Source: Bdellovibrionales bacterium (GTDB lineage Bacteria; Myxococcota; XYA12-FULL-58-9; SYDY01). From it: a stretch of DNA of 34,587 nt. Shown here one piece after another: positions 26,233 to 34,345 of this stretch. The stretch lies in assembly GCA_005801425.1 (NCBI GenBank), contig SYDY01000022.1, positions 1 to 34,587 on the forward strand, read 5' to 3'. The position numbers and the translations under genes were made by a program. Numbering within the stretch: the stretch's first letter is position 1; each line of letters starts with the position of its first letter. The notes under the pieces were generated by a model. That model saw only the letters and a program-made list of their open reading frames with translations. It was not told where the DNA came from and searched no databases.

Positions 26233-26848
26233 GCCCACTCGTTTTGCACTCATGGCATCAGGCAAAGGCAGCAATGCACGTGCACTGTTGCAAGCATGGG
26301 GCACGGAAATACTTCCCAAAGAGTTGATTGCATTTGTGGGCATCGTAAGCGACCAGCCCGAAGCTTTGGCATTGCAATTGGGCGCAGAATACAACATCGA
26401 TGCCACATGCATCGCCCGCACAGGATTTACGCGCCAAGACCACGAAATGCGCATTCTTCAGCATCTCAAAAACATCGGCGTTGAGCATCTAATACTTGCA
26501 GGCTACATGCGCCTGCTCTCACCTTTTTTTCTCGAACAATTCCCGGGGAAAATCATCAACATTCATCCATCCCTCTTGCCTGAATACCCGGGGCTCCACG
26601 CCATTGAACGCCAATACGAAGCCGGCGTGCGCATCACAGGCGCCACCGTGCATTATGTGGATGCAGGTATGGATACTGGCGATATTATTTTACAAAACAG
26701 CATCACCATGACCGGCGATGAAAACCTAGAACAATTCCAGAAGCGAATTCAGTGTGAAGTGGAACATGTGATCTATCCGCAGGCAGTACGAATTTTCATC
26801 GAGCAGTGCGCAAACACCTGCGCCAAAAATCTATCAACGAAAAGTTAA
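26225..26848 (+). CDS. purN: Phosphoribosylglycinamide formyltransferase (folate-dependent)
   Basis: Transfers the formyl group of 10-formyl-THF to GAR. Motifs: ASGKGSNARALL near the N-terminus, AGYMRLLSPFFL, the catalytic INIHPSLLPEYPGLHA (Asn and His) and HYVDAGMDTGDII (catalytic Asp). About 207 residues. I use the GTG at 26225 because GGAGG at 26215-26219 lies 5 bases upstream; an ATG at 26192 would add 11 residues of non-family sequence inside purM. Confidence 0.95.
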   Translation: MSEPTRFALMASGKGSNARALLQAWGTEILPKELIAFVGIVSDQPEALALQLGAEYNIDATCIARTGFTRQDHEMRILQHLKNIGVEHLILAGYMRLLSPFFLEQFPGKIINIHPSLLPEYPGLHAIERQYEAGVRITGATVHYVDAGMDTGDIILQNSITMTGDENLEQFQKRIQCEVEHVIYPQAVRIFIEQCANTCAKNLSTKS

Positions 26849-26883
26849 AACGCTAATAACATCCAGTTATCGAATCACATGGT

Positions 26884-26897
26884 TGGTATATTGCCTT
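26884..26897 (+). promoter_or_regulatory. Extended -10 for a leaderless start inside the pur cluster
   Basis: TGG TATATT (hexamer 26887-26892), a 5-base gap (GCCTT), then ATG at 26898. No SD. This suggests the unknown gene has its own promoter and is not simply read from purF-purM-purN. Confidence 0.5.
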
Positions 26898-27515
26898 ATG
26901 GAATCAGTTAAACGCCCAAGTGAAGACAAGGCATTATCTCAGGCAGCAGCGCATCAGACCGCTGCCCAATATTCAGAAAAGCCCCTCAGAAACGATGGAT
27001 TACCCGTTTTCAAATACGCGTTCGATGCTTCGATAACCCAAAGCATGCCCGTATCCCACCGCATTGCAGCGGCGTTAATGAAACCTGAGCGACCCAAAGC
27101 AAGGACAACAGAGCCCCCTTTGCTAAAACAGCTGGCGCAGCTTCAATTGTCAGAGAACCCCACGATCGCCTTAAATATGATGCACATGACAAATGCCCAG
27201 GCTGCTGCCTCGCAAGCTGCAAAGGCAGTGCAAGATCTTCATGCAAGATTGAAAACACTGCACCCTGAAACACATCAACTGATCATCGAAAAACGTGAAT
27301 TTACGTCCGTATACCGTCGTTTAACAGCGGCTGTACGAGATGCTGAAAAAGCTCTTCCAAATATGATGCAGGCGCAAACGACTGCCCAGCTTCAAGAGGG
27401 AGCCACCATCGCCCAAAAGGCATGTAGGAAAGCCCAACAAGAAAAGTATGCTGCAGAGAGAATTATTGATCAACAGTTTGATGTCTACGATGGCTCCGTT
27501 TGCAGCATTTCGTGA
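26898..27515 (+). CDS. Unknown Ala/Gln-rich helical protein between purN and purH
   Basis: 205 residues, unrecognised. It is predicted to be mostly helical. The part from about residue 95 on (NAQAAASQAAKAVQDLHARL, then TAAVRDAEKALPNMMQAQ) has heptad-like spacing of a coiled coil. No signal peptide, membrane segment or catalytic motif. It splits the purine cluster between purN and purH but shows no sign of a purine function. Its leaderless-type start matches the unknown proteins elsewhere in the window. The ATG at 26898 is chosen; a TTG at 26883 is in frame but lies in the putative promoter. Confidence 0.65.
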   Translation: MESVKRPSEDKALSQAAAHQTAAQYSEKPLRNDGLPVFKYAFDASITQSMPVSHRIAAALMKPERPKARTTEPPLLKQLAQLQLSENPTIALNMMHMTNAQAAASQAAKAVQDLHARLKTLHPETHQLIIEKREFTSVYRRLTAAVRDAEKALPNMMQAQTTAQLQEGATIAQKACRKAQQEKYAAERIIDQQFDVYDGSVCSIS

Positions 27516-27593
27516 TCTCATCATAGATCAACCTGCGCACCTTGAAAATTAGCATTCACAGTGTCATGACGTTCTGGCAACACGGAGCCCACC

Positions 27594-29135
27594 ATGACCA
27601 TCAAAAACGCGCTTCTATCCGTTTCCGACAAAACCGATCTCACCCTGCTTGCCCAGGGGCTTGTTTCCCGCGGCATACAGCTCTTTGCCTCCGGTGGCAC
27701 AGCCCAAGCGCTGCGCGATGCGAACATTCATGTTCAAAGCATCAGTGCACTAACCAACGCCCCTGAAATGCTTGGCGGGCGGGTCAAGACGCTGCATCCT
27801 GGCGTGCACGGTGGTATTTTGGCCGACCGTCGCAATGCAGAGCATCTCGCCGATCTCGTTGCAAACAATATTCAAACCCTCGATCTTGTTGTTTGCAATC
27901 TCTACCCATTTGAAGAGACGCGAAAAACAACCAACGATCGCGCAACGCTCATCGAAAAGATAGACATCGGTGGTCCCACCATGGTCCGCGCCGCTGCCAA
28001 AAATTGCGAAGGCGGTGTGACGGTGGTGGTCGATCCTGCGGATTATACCGAGGTGTTAAACGCCATGGCAGAAGAAGGATCTGTCAACATCGCGTTGCGC
28101 AGAAAACTCGCCGCCAAAGCATTCAAGCGCATCGCAGCCTATGACATCGCCATCGCCGATTGGATCTGCAATCTTGATGATGATGCAGTGCAAGGCTTCC
28201 CTGTTCATCTAGACACAGCAGAACGCAGCGAAATTCTGCGCTACGGTGAAAATCCTGAACAACGGGCTTTTGTTTATCGCGCATCCAACGAAGGCGGTGT
28301 CGCGAACGGCGCCGTGCTGCAAGGCAAAGCTGTTTCTTACAACAATTATCTAGATCTCGATGCGGCACAACGTTGCGCAACTGCGTTTGATGCCCCCGCA
28401 TGCGCCGTAATCAAACACACCAACCCATGCGGTCTTGCACAGGCCGAAACATTGCCCGAAGCCTTTGCACGTGCACTTGAAAGCGATCCGGTCAGTGCCT
28501 TTGGTGGTATTTTAGGATTCAATCGCGAGGTGGATGCCAACACAGCCGAAGCCATCCGCGTATCCAAATTGTTTGTGGAATGCATTGTAGCACCAGGATT
28601 TTCCGATGAAGCACGCGCGCTCTTTGCGCCTCGGGAAAATCTGCGACTCATGCAAGCCATCGCCCCACAACCAAACAGCGATTTCCATGGGCATCGCATC
28701 GGCGGTGGTTGGCTTGTGCAAACGCGCGACAACGGACCACAATCAACAGAGCATTGGAAAACTGTCACCGAAGCACAACTCCAACCGGGCTTTGCCGATG
28801 AGCTATTATTTGCCATGCGCGCTGCCTGGCTTTTAAAAAGCAATGCCATTGCCATCGCACGCCATGGGCAACTGCTCGGCACCGGCATGGGACAAACCAA
28901 CCGGGTGGACGCCGCAAAACAAGCCATTGAACGTGCAGGCGATAAAGCGCGCGGGGCCTTTTTGGCATCCGATGCATTTTTCCCCTTTGCCGATTGTGTG
29001 GCGCTTGCGCGCGATGCGGGCATTCTGGCCATTGTGCAACCCGGCGGATCCAAACGGGATCAAGAATCCATTGACGTATGCAATGCGGCTGGAATTGCCA
29101 TGGTATTTACAGGACAAAGACATTTTAGGCATTAA
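27594..29135 (+). CDS. purH: Bifunctional AICAR transformylase / IMP cyclohydrolase
   Basis: Last two steps to IMP. The N-terminal MGS-like IMP cyclohydrolase domain (~1-145) has ALLSVSDKTDL, FASGGTAQAL, VKTLHPGVHGGILADR and NLYPFEET. The C-terminal AICAR transformylase domain has LRYGENPEQRA, CAVIKHTNPCGLA, DPVSAFGGIL and the terminal AKQAIERAGDKARGA...ASDAFFPF, ending in VFTGQRHFRH. 513 residues. ATG at 27594 with GGAG 6 bases upstream. The gap to the previous gene (78 bases) may hold a promoter (TTGAAA at 27542) but no good -10 is seen. Confidence 0.97.
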   Translation: MTIKNALLSVSDKTDLTLLAQGLVSRGIQLFASGGTAQALRDANIHVQSISALTNAPEMLGGRVKTLHPGVHGGILADRRNAEHLADLVANNIQTLDLVVCNLYPFEETRKTTNDRATLIEKIDIGGPTMVRAAAKNCEGGVTVVVDPADYTEVLNAMAEEGSVNIALRRKLAAKAFKRIAAYDIAIADWICNLDDDAVQGFPVHLDTAERSEILRYGENPEQRAFVYRASNEGGVANGAVLQGKAVSYNNYLDLDAAQRCATAFDAPACAVIKHTNPCGLAQAETLPEAFARALESDPVSAFGGILGFNREVDANTAEAIRVSKLFVECIVAPGFSDEARALFAPRENLRLMQAIAPQPNSDFHGHRIGGGWLVQTRDNGPQSTEHWKTVTEAQLQPGFADELLFAMRAAWLLKSNAIAIARHGQLLGTGMGQTNRVDAAKQAIERAGDKARGAFLASDAFFPFADCVALARDAGILAIVQPGGSKRDQESIDVCNAAGIAMVFTGQRHFRH

Positions 29136-29145
29136 GCCTTAGGGC

Positions 29146-29322
29146 CTAACGTTTGGAGGACGGATAATTCGCCCGGCCGAACTTGGTCTTAGCTGTACCC
29201 CGATCTTCATGAATATCCTTGGATTGTTTAAAATTGTTATCGCTCTTGCGATGCTTAACCGCTTCTTCATTGCGTTTATCTCCCCGTTTGTGGGAAGCGA
29301 CTGCGTTGCGTCTGTGTGCCAT
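29146..29322 (-). CDS. Small basic protein, antisense between purH and purD (58 aa)
   Basis: A 58-residue frame of mostly polar, basic residues: MAHRRNAVASHKRGDKRNEE at the start, KSDNNFKQSKDIHEDRG in the middle, KFGRANYPSSKR at the end. The ribosome site is excellent: TAGGAGG on the minus strand at 29328-29334, 5 bases before the ATG at 29322. The frame fits exactly into the gap between purH (10 bases from its end) and purD (44 bases from its start). A TATCAT box on the minus strand (29338-29343) could serve as -10. It lacks hydrophobic residues and is likely disordered and RNA- or DNA-binding. Function unknown. Confidence 0.7.
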   Translation of the reverse strand: MAHRRNAVASHKRGDKRNEEAVKHRKSDNNFKQSKDIHEDRGTAKTKFGRANYPSSKR

Positions 29323-29366
29323 GCGATCCTCCTACCCTATGATAGTAACACAATGGAGTTCTCCCC

Positions 29367-30662
29367 GTGAAAATACTTCTCGTCGGCGGCGGTGGCCGTG
29401 AACATGCCATGGCAAAAGCCCTAACATCCGCAAGCAACATCACACTGCTTGCAGCGCCTGGAAATCCTGGCATCGCCGAACATGCACGATGCATTCCCAT
29501 CGCGGCCGATGATGTTGCCGAGCTTGTGCAATTGGCCCGCGATGAAAAAGTGGATCTTGTGGTGGTGGGGCCCGAAGCGGCACTCGTCGGTGGCATTGCC
29601 GATGCCTTGGCCTATTTCAAAATCCCCTGCTGCGGCCCAACATCCCAGGCGGCCATGCTCGAAGGCTCCAAAGCATTCACACGTACCCTTGCAGCACAAG
29701 CAGGTGTCCCCCAACCACGATTTCACGTGATTGATAATACAAAAGATCTCAATGCTGTTGTCCGCACATGCGCCGAAGAGTGGAATACCCTTCCTGTCAT
29801 CAAAGCCGACGGATTGGCCGCAGGCAAAGGCGTCATGCTCCCCGATTCTCTCGAAGAATGCATTGACGCCACACGTGCCCTTTTAGAAGGCAGCATGAGC
29901 GATGCGGGCTTAACCGTTGTTCTTGAAGAGCGCATCGTAGGCACTGAAGCCTCTTTGTTTTTTGCGTGCAACGGAACCTCGTGGGTGGCACTCCCCCACG
30001 CACGCGATCACAAACGCCTTCTTGATCATGACAAGGGACCCAACACCGGCGGCATGGGTGCCTACAGTCCCAACCCTGACATCACACCCGAAATCCAAAC
30101 ATACGTAGAAAACACCATGCTCAAGCCCGTACTTCAGGCCTTGGCAAACGACGGAATGCCCTACGTTGGATTTCTCTACATCGGGATCATGCTCACAGCC
30201 ACCGGACCACAGCTGATTGAATTCAACTGCCGTCTCGGCGACCCCGAAGCCCAAGTGATTTTACCGCGGTTGCATGACGGTGATTTCATATCGCTTTGTC
30301 AAGCCACCGCCTGCGGAACATTGGGAGCGGTTCATCTTCGCGTGGATCCGCGGCCTGTGTGTGCTGTTGTAGTGTGCGCCCATGGGTATCCTGAGGACCC
30401 ACGAAAAGATGACATCATCACCGTAGGGGCGCAGCTTGCTGCGCCTAAGGGCAGGGATTGCCCTGCCCCTACAACCACATGGCTCATCCATGCTGGCACC
30501 CGCCTCGATGACACAATCTTGCGAACCTGCGGCGGCCGTGTTCTGGCAAGTGTAGGACGCGGCACCACCCTTGCCGAAGCCAAGCAGCACGCATACGACG
30601 GATTGCGGAACGTTCACATCGAAGGCGCACATTGGCGGACGGATATAGCGAAGACATGTTAA
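29367..30662 (+). CDS. purD: Phosphoribosylamine-glycine ligase (GAR synthetase)
   Basis: ATP-grasp ligase joining phosphoribosylamine and glycine. N-terminal ILLVGGGGREHAMA, VVGPEAALVGGIADA, ATP-grasp KADGLAAGKGVMLP, DHKRLLDHDKGPNTGGMGAY, and EFNCRLGDPEAQVILPRL. 431 residues. GTG start at 29367 with GGAG at 29355-29358. Odd feature: residues ~353-369 (VGAQLAAPKGRDCPAPTT) are encoded by an in-frame copy of the dispersed palindromic repeat, at a surface-loop position before the conserved IHAGTRLDD. It lengthens that linker by about 9 residues compared with the E. coli enzyme as I recall it. Confidence 0.96.
   Translation: MKILLVGGGGREHAMAKALTSASNITLLAAPGNPGIAEHARCIPIAADDVAELVQLARDEKVDLVVVGPEAALVGGIADALAYFKIPCCGPTSQAAMLEGSKAFTRTLAAQAGVPQPRFHVIDNTKDLNAVVRTCAEEWNTLPVIKADGLAAGKGVMLPDSLEECIDATRALLEGSMSDAGLTVVLEERIVGTEASLFFACNGTSWVALPHARDHKRLLDHDKGPNTGGMGAYSPNPDITPEIQTYVENTMLKPVLQALANDGMPYVGFLYIGIMLTATGPQLIEFNCRLGDPEAQVILPRLHDGDFISLCQATACGTLGAVHLRVDPRPVCAVVVCAHGYPEDPRKDDIITVGAQLAAPKGRDCPAPTTTWLIHAGTRLDDTILRTCGGRVLASVGRGTTLAEAKQHAYDGLRNVHIEGAHWRTDIAKTC
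30424..30471. repeat. Palindromic repeat inserted in frame within purD
   Basis: Starts TAGGGGC and ends GCCCCTA. It holds two perfect hairpins, one around GCAGCTTGCTGC and one with arms GGGCAGGG/CCCTGCCC. It is 48 bases long, a multiple of three, and has no stop codon in the purD frame. It is built like the intergenic repeats but with different hairpin cores. Confidence 0.8.
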
Positions 30663-30667
30663 CCGTG

Positions 30668-30735
30668 TAGGGGCGGTTCGCGAACCGCCCTTGATGAATA
30701 CGAAAGAACACGGGCGCTTCACGAAGCGCCCCGAC
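30668..30735. repeat. Double-hairpin palindromic repeat (REP/BIME-like)
   Basis: The left hairpin is TAGGGGCGG followed by TTCGCGAACCGCCC. The right hairpin is GGGCGCTTCACGAAGCGCCC, ending CCGACA. The linker is ~27 bases. It fills most of the purD-purE gap. Confidence 0.85.
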
Positions 30736-30766
30736 AAGAACAGCAGCGCAAAACGGGAGTTTGAAC

Positions 30767-31261
30767 ATGGAAAAACCTTGGGTCGCAGTGATGGTAGGCT
30801 CCGTATCCGATGCCGACGTGGTCGCGGCATGCCGCCGTGCCCTCGATATGTTTGGCATTGCCCATGAAGCGAAAGTTTTATCGGCTCACCGCACACCTCT
30901 TGAGGCCGTGGAATATGTTGCCGGTCTCGATGAACGCGGTTGTTCCTTAATCATCGCCGCAGCAGGTCTTGCGGCACATTTGCCCGGCGTTGTCGCCGCG
31001 CATACTGCATTGCCCGTTATTGGGATCCCCGTGGTTTCTGGATCATTGGGCGGTGTCGATGCATTGTTGTCGATTGTGCAAATGCCACCGGGCGTTCCTG
31101 TCGCCTGCGTGGGTACCGGCGCTGCCGGTGCAAAAAATGCTGCGTTTCTTGCCGCACGCATCATCGCCTTAAGCGATACACGCGTTGCAAAATCGTTGCG
31201 TGAAATCATGCTGTCTGAAAAACAAAAAGTGCTCGAAAGCCAATTGCCGGAGACCTATTAA
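30767..31261 (+). CDS. purE: N5-carboxyaminoimidazole ribonucleotide mutase
   Basis: Rearranges N5-CAIR to CAIR. Motifs: VMVGSVSDADVV, VLSAHRTPLEAVEYV, GLAAHLPGVVAAHTALPVIG and GGVDALLSIVQMPPGVPVA. 164 residues. I use ATG at 30767, with GGGAG at 30755-30759; an in-frame TTG at 30761 is less likely. The HLPG region suggests the bacterial class I mutase, which needs PurK; no purK lies in this window. Its TAA overlaps the purB ATG by one base. Confidence 0.95.
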   Translation: MEKPWVAVMVGSVSDADVVAACRRALDMFGIAHEAKVLSAHRTPLEAVEYVAGLDERGCSLIIAAAGLAAHLPGVVAAHTALPVIGIPVVSGSLGGVDALLSIVQMPPGVPVACVGTGAAGAKNAAFLAARIIALSDTRVAKSLREIMLSEKQKVLESQLPETY

Positions 31262-32562
31262 TGATCCCACGCTATCAAACCGACGCCATGGCCGCCATCT
31301 GGGATGAAGAATCCACTTTTGCACGCTGGACCCAAGTGGAAGTGGCTGCCTGTGAAGCATTTCATGCACGCGGCGAAATTTCCGACGAAGACATAGATGC
31401 CATTCACACCCTCGCCCATCACCAAAGCGCCGAGCGGGTGCGCGAAATAGAACAAGAAACCGACCACGATGTGGTCGCGTTTTGCCGCGCAGTGTGTGAA
31501 CGCATAGGCCAACCTGCGGCGCGCCATTTTCATCGCGGTCTTACAAGCAGCGATGTGGTGGACACAGCACTTGCCATGGCCATGGTTGAGAGTCTCGATC
31601 AGATCTTGGGCCGCATTGAAGAAGCACTCACGGTCGTTGCAAAACGCGCACGTGAATTCAAACATACCCTTTGCATGGGACGCACCCACGGGATCCATGC
31701 CGAACCCACCACCTTTGGGATCCGTCTCGCAGGCTGGTACACCGAACTCACCCGCGCACGCACAAGGCTCGAACAAGCCAAAGAAGGCATTGCATTTGGC
31801 AAAGTGTCTGGCGCTGTCGGGACATTCAGTCAAACCGATCCGGCCTTTGAAGCCTTTGTGATGGAACGACTTGGACTCCAGTGTGAGCCGGTCGCAACGC
31901 AAGTGATACCGCGCGATCGCCATGCCGAAGTGTTTTGTGCATTGGCTCTTCTTGGCGGTGGCATCGAACGTGCCGCCATTGAGATCCGAAGCCTTCAGCG
32001 TACCGAAGTTCGCGAAGTGGAAGAAGCGTTTAAGCATGGCCAAACCGGATCGTCGGCCATGCCCCATAAACGCAATCCCATCACAAGCGAACGCCTCACA
32101 GGCATGTCACGTTTGCTGCGCGGTTATGCCGTCTCTGCCCTCGAAAACATGGCCCTGTGGCATGATCGCGACATTTCCCATTCCTCGGTAGAACGCATCG
32201 CATTGCCCGACGCATTTCATCTTGCCGATTATATGCTCATGCGATTCACCCGTTTGGTCGATGGCCTTCGCGTGTACGAAGAAACCATGCTGCGCAATAT
32301 TACGATCACACGCGGCCTTGTCTTTAGCCAAAGTGTTCTCGGCGTATTGCTTAGCCAAGGTCTCGATCGCACCATCGCATACAAAGCCGTGCAAAAATCC
32401 GCCATGCAGGTATGGGAAGGCACGCAGCCCGATTTTCGAACGGCACTTCTCGCCGACGATGACATTGCCGTGCAGATCAAAGACGAACAACTTGATGTTG
32501 CCTTTGATCTCAGCCGATACACAGAACACATCGATGCTATTTTTGCCCGTGCAGGGCTATAG
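31261..32562 (+). CDS. purB: Adenylosuccinate lyase
   Basis: Cleaves SAICAR and adenylosuccinate, releasing fumarate. Fumarase/aspartase superfamily member with the signature GSSAMPHKRNPITSE (catalytic Ser at about residue 263), an upstream LTSSDVVDTALAM and GRTHGIHAEPTTFG (catalytic His). 433 residues, the compact Bacillus-like form. Coupled to purE by a TAATG junction. Confidence 0.97.
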   Translation: MIPRYQTDAMAAIWDEESTFARWTQVEVAACEAFHARGEISDEDIDAIHTLAHHQSAERVREIEQETDHDVVAFCRAVCERIGQPAARHFHRGLTSSDVVDTALAMAMVESLDQILGRIEEALTVVAKRAREFKHTLCMGRTHGIHAEPTTFGIRLAGWYTELTRARTRLEQAKEGIAFGKVSGAVGTFSQTDPAFEAFVMERLGLQCEPVATQVIPRDRHAEVFCALALLGGGIERAAIEIRSLQRTEVREVEEAFKHGQTGSSAMPHKRNPITSERLTGMSRLLRGYAVSALENMALWHDRDISHSSVERIALPDAFHLADYMLMRFTRLVDGLRVYEETMLRNITITRGLVFSQSVLGVLLSQGLDRTIAYKAVQKSAMQVWEGTQPDFRTALLADDDIAVQIKDEQLDVAFDLSRYTEHIDAIFARAGL

Positions 32563-32573
32563 GGACCATTATT

Positions 32574-33845
32574 ATGCCAACCGTAGTCATTGTAGGGGCC
32601 CAATGGGGCGATGAAGGCAAAGGCAAAATCACCGATTACCTCGCAGCCGAGGCCGATTGCGTGGTTCGCTACCAGGGTGGCAACAATGCGGGTCACACCA
32701 TTGTGGTCGGCAATGTGACACACAAATTTCACCTCATTCCTTCAGGCATGCTCTATGAAGGCAAGCGCTGCATGCTCGGCAACGGCGTCGTGGTGGATCC
32801 CGAGATTTTATTGCAAGAACTTGATGCCTTGATGGCCAAGGGCATCGATATTGCGCGTTTTGGCGTATCCCTTGCCGCACACTTTATTTTGCCCACCCAC
32901 AAATTTCTTGATGTCGCCGCCGAAGCCTCAAAAGGCGACCAAAAGATCGGGACCACGGGACGTGGCATCGGTCCGGCCTATCGCGACAAAGTGAATCGTT
33001 GCGGGGTGCGCATTCATGATCCGGCCGATCCCGTACGCTTGCGCCATGCAGTGGCCGAACATTTTCGTGAACACGAAGGCAAACTCAAAGGTTGCGATTG
33101 GACCGAAGAGCGCACGGTGGCACATCTCGAAGCTTGCTATGCACGCCTCGCACCCCATATTTGCGATGCTTCGCTTGAGATCAACAATATCCTCGACGCA
33201 GGTGGCAAAGTACTGCTCGAAGGCGCACAAGGTACCTTGCTTGATATCGATCATGGCACCTATCCCTACGTAACATCATCCAACCCCATTGCGGGCGGTG
33301 CATGCATCGGCGCAGGCGTTGGTCCCACACGCATCGATCGTGTTCTTGCGGTAACCAAAGCATACAGCACACGCGTTGGCGAAGGCCCCTTCCCTTCCGA
33401 ACTCGACAATGAAACCGGTATTTTATTTAGAACCAAAGGCGGTGAGTTTGGCACCACCACAGGGCGTCCACGCCGCTGCGGATGGCTCGACCTCGTGGCA
33501 CTCAAGTATGCAGTGCGGGTTAACGGTGTCACCCACCTCGCCGTCACCAAACTTGATGTTCTCGATTCATTTGATGAACTCAAAATTTGCACGGCCTACA
33601 AAATCGGCGACACGATTATCAATGACTATCCCGTGGGTACCGATCTTTCCCTTGTAGAACCCATCTACCAAACCATGGAAGGCTGGCGCACCAGCACAGA
33701 ACAAGCGCGCAAATGGAGCGATCTGCCTCCCCACGCAACCGCCTATATTTCGCGCATCGAAGAAATATTGCGCGTCCCCGTGGCCATCGTAAGCGTAGGT
33801 GCCGAGCGCACCGCCACGTTCTCACGCCTTGCCATTTGGCGTTAA
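32574..33845 (+). CDS. purA: Adenylosuccinate synthetase
   Basis: GTP-dependent ligation of IMP and aspartate, the first step from IMP to AMP. N-terminal GTP-binding GAQWGDEGKGKITDYLA, GGNNAGHTI, HKFHLIPSG; later TTGRGIGPAYRDK, LLEGAQGTLLDIDHGTYPYV and TTGRPRRCGWLDL. 423 residues. ATG at 32574, preceded by AGGGA (32561-32565) and 11 bases after purB, so probably in one transcript with purE and purB. Confidence 0.98.
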   Translation: MPTVVIVGAQWGDEGKGKITDYLAAEADCVVRYQGGNNAGHTIVVGNVTHKFHLIPSGMLYEGKRCMLGNGVVVDPEILLQELDALMAKGIDIARFGVSLAAHFILPTHKFLDVAAEASKGDQKIGTTGRGIGPAYRDKVNRCGVRIHDPADPVRLRHAVAEHFREHEGKLKGCDWTEERTVAHLEACYARLAPHICDASLEINNILDAGGKVLLEGAQGTLLDIDHGTYPYVTSSNPIAGGACIGAGVGPTRIDRVLAVTKAYSTRVGEGPFPSELDNETGILFRTKGGEFGTTTGRPRRCGWLDLVALKYAVRVNGVTHLAVTKLDVLDSFDELKICTAYKIGDTIINDYPVGTDLSLVEPIYQTMEGWRTSTEQARKWSDLPPHATAYISRIEEILRVPVAIVSVGAERTATFSRLAIWR

Positions 33846-33916
33846 GATCGCCCTGACACCCGCGCATCGTTTTTGGATAAAAAAAACAAGGAAATTCGCC
33901 AAACACGTGGGTAGGA

Positions 33917-33922
33917 TATAAT
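33917..33922 (+). promoter_or_regulatory. -10 box (TATAAT) before the small gene at 33953
   Basis: Perfect TATAAT hexamer 30 bases before the ATG. No good -35. An SD-like AGGTGG (33943-33948) lies 4 bases before the start, so this gene has a short leader, unlike the leaderless candidates. Confidence 0.45.
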
Positions 33923-33952
33923 CGACCTCAGAAACCGTGTATAGGTGGATGT

Positions 33953-34345
33953 ATGACAACAAGCATCTCAGCAGTGCAGCAATTGCAAAAGAGCATTAGC
34001 GTGCTGCCGATTACCCAGGCAGGACAGCCACGCGAAGTCCTTGCAACAAGCATCATGGATAGCCTGCGTTCGATTTTGCATGAAACCCAAGGGAATTTGC
34101 CCCCCGGACTTAAAAGCGCCCTGATCGCCGCCCTTCCGCTTTTGGAAGGCCCAGCGGGATCCGAAATCAAAGCACTGCGCGGCACTTTTCCTGAAGCATT
34201 CCACGATCCTATCGCCGCCAGCCGTATTGTGCGTTCATCACCCGGTGATCATGCTCTTGCACCGACGCTGCGCTCCAAAGACTTCCAGTTACCTGAAGCC
34301 TCCCTCACAGAACATCTTCTTGCGGCAGAGAAATTGCGCGGCTGA
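33953..34345 (+). CDS. Small unknown protein (130 aa)
   Basis: Unrecognised soluble protein, probably helical, with no signal peptide or motif. It begins MTTSISAVQQLQKSISVLP and ends LTEHLLAAEKLRG. The Ala/Leu/Ser composition is like that of the unknown protein at 26898, but no clear homology is seen. ATG at 33953 is backed by AGGTGG and a TATAAT box upstream. It follows purA by 107 bases on the same strand, with its own promoter. Confidence 0.6.
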   Translation: MTTSISAVQQLQKSISVLPITQAGQPREVLATSIMDSLRSILHETQGNLPPGLKSALIAALPLLEGPAGSEIKALRGTFPEAFHDPIAASRIVRSSPGDHALAPTLRSKDFQLPEASLTEHLLAAEKLRG

